Below the pieces are notes generated by a model, which was not told the origin of the DNA, did not search any database, and was given only the letters and a program-made list of their open reading frames with translations. Positions 62,101-64,000 of a stretch of 64,000 nucleotides of DNA are shown piece after piece; positions within the stretch are counted from its first letter, which is position 1, and each line of letters begins with the position of its first letter. Made by a program: the position numbers and the translations under genes. The DNA comes from Megalopta genalis (Eukaryota; Arthropoda; Insecta; Hymenoptera; Halictidae): positions 29,395,802 to 29,459,801 of the forward strand of contig NC_135013.1 in NCBI RefSeq assembly GCF_051020955.1, given 5' to 3'.

Positions 62101-62567
62101 TGTGGCTATTCCTCAGAACACAATATTAGTAGTTCTTCTCTTCCTAGTACACCCGAAGGATCTGAAGTAGCTTGCAGTGATGGATGCTGTAACCATGAAA
62201 GAGATTGTCACGACATACGAACATCTGATAAACTTGTTCATTCCAATTCTAGCATCTCGTTATTAAAGGAAAAAGGAGGTGGTTTAACACTTACACAAAT
62301 GTTAGAAGTAAGTATTTCATGTTTTGCGATTAGATTTTTATGCATAAATTTTGTAATTTCGATAGTAACAAATTTTTATTTTATTCTCAGGAATCCCATT
62401 TATCAGATGATGAAGAAAAAGAAAGTTATATTCCAGCAGAGGAAGTATTGGAGTTCAAATCGCGAATGTGCCAAGTTCTTGAAAAACGACAAGAACTTCG
62501 TCAAACGCTTAGAAAACGTTTCGCTATCTTATGCAGCCATCATAAACCCTTTACCATTCCTAATTAA
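59120..62567 (+). CDS. GGNBP2: Gametogenetin-binding protein 2-like
   Basis: Eleven exons: 59120-59209, 59858-60048, 60138-60281, 60353-60565, 60632-60835, 60911-61079, 61154-61318, 61398-61487, 61559-61825, 61906-62307 and 62391-62567. They sum to 2112 nt, or 703 residues, against about 697 in vertebrates. Landmarks are MAKLVNVWRDDD and RRQMPLIVDENLTM; VPCIGCRRSVERLF; RRCVLHSLEIQRM; LDTYLRKHRFCGECRTKVLL; ERHAKTLEIAQEEVLTCLGI; a basic KRKKKKERR stretch; cysteine pairs (CKCPDC, CESC); SSQDCGYSSEH with EVACSDGCCNH; and a C-terminal ESHLSDDEE ... FTIPN. The paired Cys motifs may bind zinc. The family is implicated in gametogenesis and growth control, but its biochemical role is unsettled. It converges on OXSM, and an AATAAA is present at 62702-62707. 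Confidence 0.93.
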
Positions 62568-63614
62568 AAGTTTCTACTAGGTACAGTTATTTAATAGAAT
62601 ACAATCTTTCTTTTTTACATTGATTTACTGCCAATAGAGACACGAATGCAATAGATGTATTTTGGATAATTGTTATTATTGGAGGTCAACCTTCCTGTGT
62701 GAATAAAATATCGTTGGAGATGTACATCGTAAAAAAGTCATACGATATGGTTTATCTGCTAGCAGAAAACTACATCTAATAAACTAGAGGTATCATGAAA
62801 TGATTATGCCTTGAATTTTGTTGTTTTCTATGCAGCTGAATTCAAAAGAAATAAAAGACAACTTTGTAGATGAAACTGTAATTATAAAGGAATTAAATTG
62901 AAAATATAATGTCGATTAACTCTGGTTTTCAGAAATTACAAATTATCAAATTAATCCATAAATGAATGTACTACATCAGTGTTCAGAGTTAAAGGAAACT
63001 TATTTCTTTATGCTTGTATAATTAAACATTTGTATAAGCACGTATTAGCTAGAAAATTGCTAAACCAATTTGATTGCACGTAATAAATAATTGTATAAAA
63101 GACTATCTTCATTAATTACTACATACTTTCATAAGAGTTTTATTTGTCTGAAAGTAGCTGTTATGAGTTACATTTTCTAACAAATTGGACGTAAATGTTG
63201 GAATAATTATAATATTATACAGAAATATTAACAAATTATTACAAAATAGATTTCAAATTGCATTCTTATTATCTTACACCAAATTACATTCTTCTTTATT
63301 CATGCAACAAATTTAATATAAAACATTATCTTTTTACAAGTCATATATTACATCAGTTTTGTTTTATATTATACAAGAAGAGGAATATTTAAAGCATTGT
63401 AATCTTAGCATAAGTCAACAAATGGTTTATAAAACCATACCCTGATGTGAATAGACAGAATTATACATCTACATTTGACGTTTTTTTGTAGATACAATGT
63501 ATGTATTAATTAATGTATATGAAGGAATGACTAGTTCATATTATGCTGCGTGTAATTATGCTTCTTTTCATGATTTGATTTAATTTTTTGACCTCATTTT
63601 CTTTTAATAATTTT
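62568..63614. other. 3' regions of GGNBP2-like and OXSM genes
   Basis: About 1 kb of AT-rich DNA between convergent stop codons. No coding sequence or repeat of note was seen. Confidence 0.5.
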
Positions 63615-64000
63615 TCATTTTTCGTAATCTGCAAAGCATAAACATGCATTCGTCCCTCCAAAGCCAAAAGCATTTTTTAGAGCTACACGTCTTGATACTG
63701 ACTTCCAATCTTTTGTAGCATTTTGGGCAAAATTCAAGCACGTTTCTTTATCTAAATTATGTAAATTTAATGTTGGTGGGATCACACCGTGTTTGATGGC
63801 TAGAATAGTGAAAGCTGCTTCTAAATTTCCTGCTGCACCTAATAAATGACCATGAGCCCCTTTTGTACTGGTGACAGTTACATTTTCACTATGTTGCCCC
63901 ATAAATGATTCTATAGCTTTTAATTCAATAGTATCACCCAAGGGAGTTGAAGTTGCATGAGCGTTGATGAAAGTAATTTCTCTGGGAGCTATACCAGCAT
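63615..64000 (-). CDS. OXSM: Mitochondrial 3-oxoacyl-ACP synthase, C-terminal part
   Basis: The last 128 codons of a minus-strand gene; the frame stays open to the window edge and is cut there. NAHATSTPLGDTIELKAI contains the first catalytic His, and STKGAHGHLLGAAGNLEAAF contains the conserved Lys and second His of KAS-I/II condensing enzymes. The end has the glycine-rich NAFGFGGTNACLCF loop. The catalytic Cys lies upstream, outside the window. The family condenses malonyl-ACP with acyl-ACP in mitochondrial fatty acid synthesis, which feeds lipoate formation. Assignment to the mitochondrial enzyme, rather than to type I FAS, rests on the free-standing C-terminus directly after the domain; the transit peptide is not visible. 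Confidence 0.9.
   Translation of the reverse strand, partial: AGIAPREITFINAHATSTPLGDTIELKAIESFMGQHSENVTVTSTKGAHGHLLGAAGNLEAAFTILAIKHGVIPPTLNLHNLDKETCLNFAQNATKDWKSVSRRVALKNAFGFGGTNACLCFADYEK

Overview
This is insect nuclear DNA, most likely from a hymenopteran such as a bee or ant. Genes carry many short phase-matched introns with GT-AG ends. Every recognisable protein is of a conserved animal family. The intergenic DNA is rich in TA runs, palindromic MITEs and a mariner whose terminal repeat resembles those common in bees and ants. The exact species cannot be read from the sequence.

The window falls into two parts. Positions 1 to about 34,500 are gene-poor, contain GC- and CpG-rich stretches, and hold nearly all the transposon-derived repeats. 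This part carries the 3' part of a TRAF4-like adaptor gene (9260-12076, +), the GINS2 replication factor (13192-13981, -) and a four-exon adenosine-type GPCR (15990-25331, -). The GPCR introns are filled with foldback elements and piggyBac-like TTAA elements. From 25.4 to 34.9 kb no gene was found; it holds the GC-rich 5' flank of the receptor and a nested mariner/MITE cluster.

Positions 34,919 to 64,000 are AT-rich and gene-dense: SMPD4-like (-), LRRC28-like (+), UBAP1 (-), MPV17L-like (-), E2F4/5-like (-), TAF2 (-), an unrecognised basic 187-residue protein (+), neuferricin/CYB5D2 (-), GGNBP2-like (+) and the 3' end of mitochondrial beta-ketoacyl synthase OXSM (-, cut by the window edge). 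Exon structures were worked out by hand from splice sites, phase and similarity to the remembered families, and all coding sums close in frame. These are mostly housekeeping genes (replication, transcription, ESCRT sorting, mitochondrial and lipid metabolism, haem binding). They are not an operon or a dedicated pathway; their closeness reflects compact chromatin with shared or back-to-back promoters.

The most interesting observation is that intron 1 of TAF2 appears to be an AT-AC intron with a U2-like start (ATAAGT). A GT-AG reading meets an in-frame stop, while the AT-AC reading restores the conserved N-terminus. The next most interesting are a chimaeric mariner/MITE insertion at 31.8-33.0 kb and a 2.5-kb inverted repeat built from TTAA elements in the receptor's first intron. 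No CRISPR, rRNA, tRNA or obvious new defence-type system was seen.
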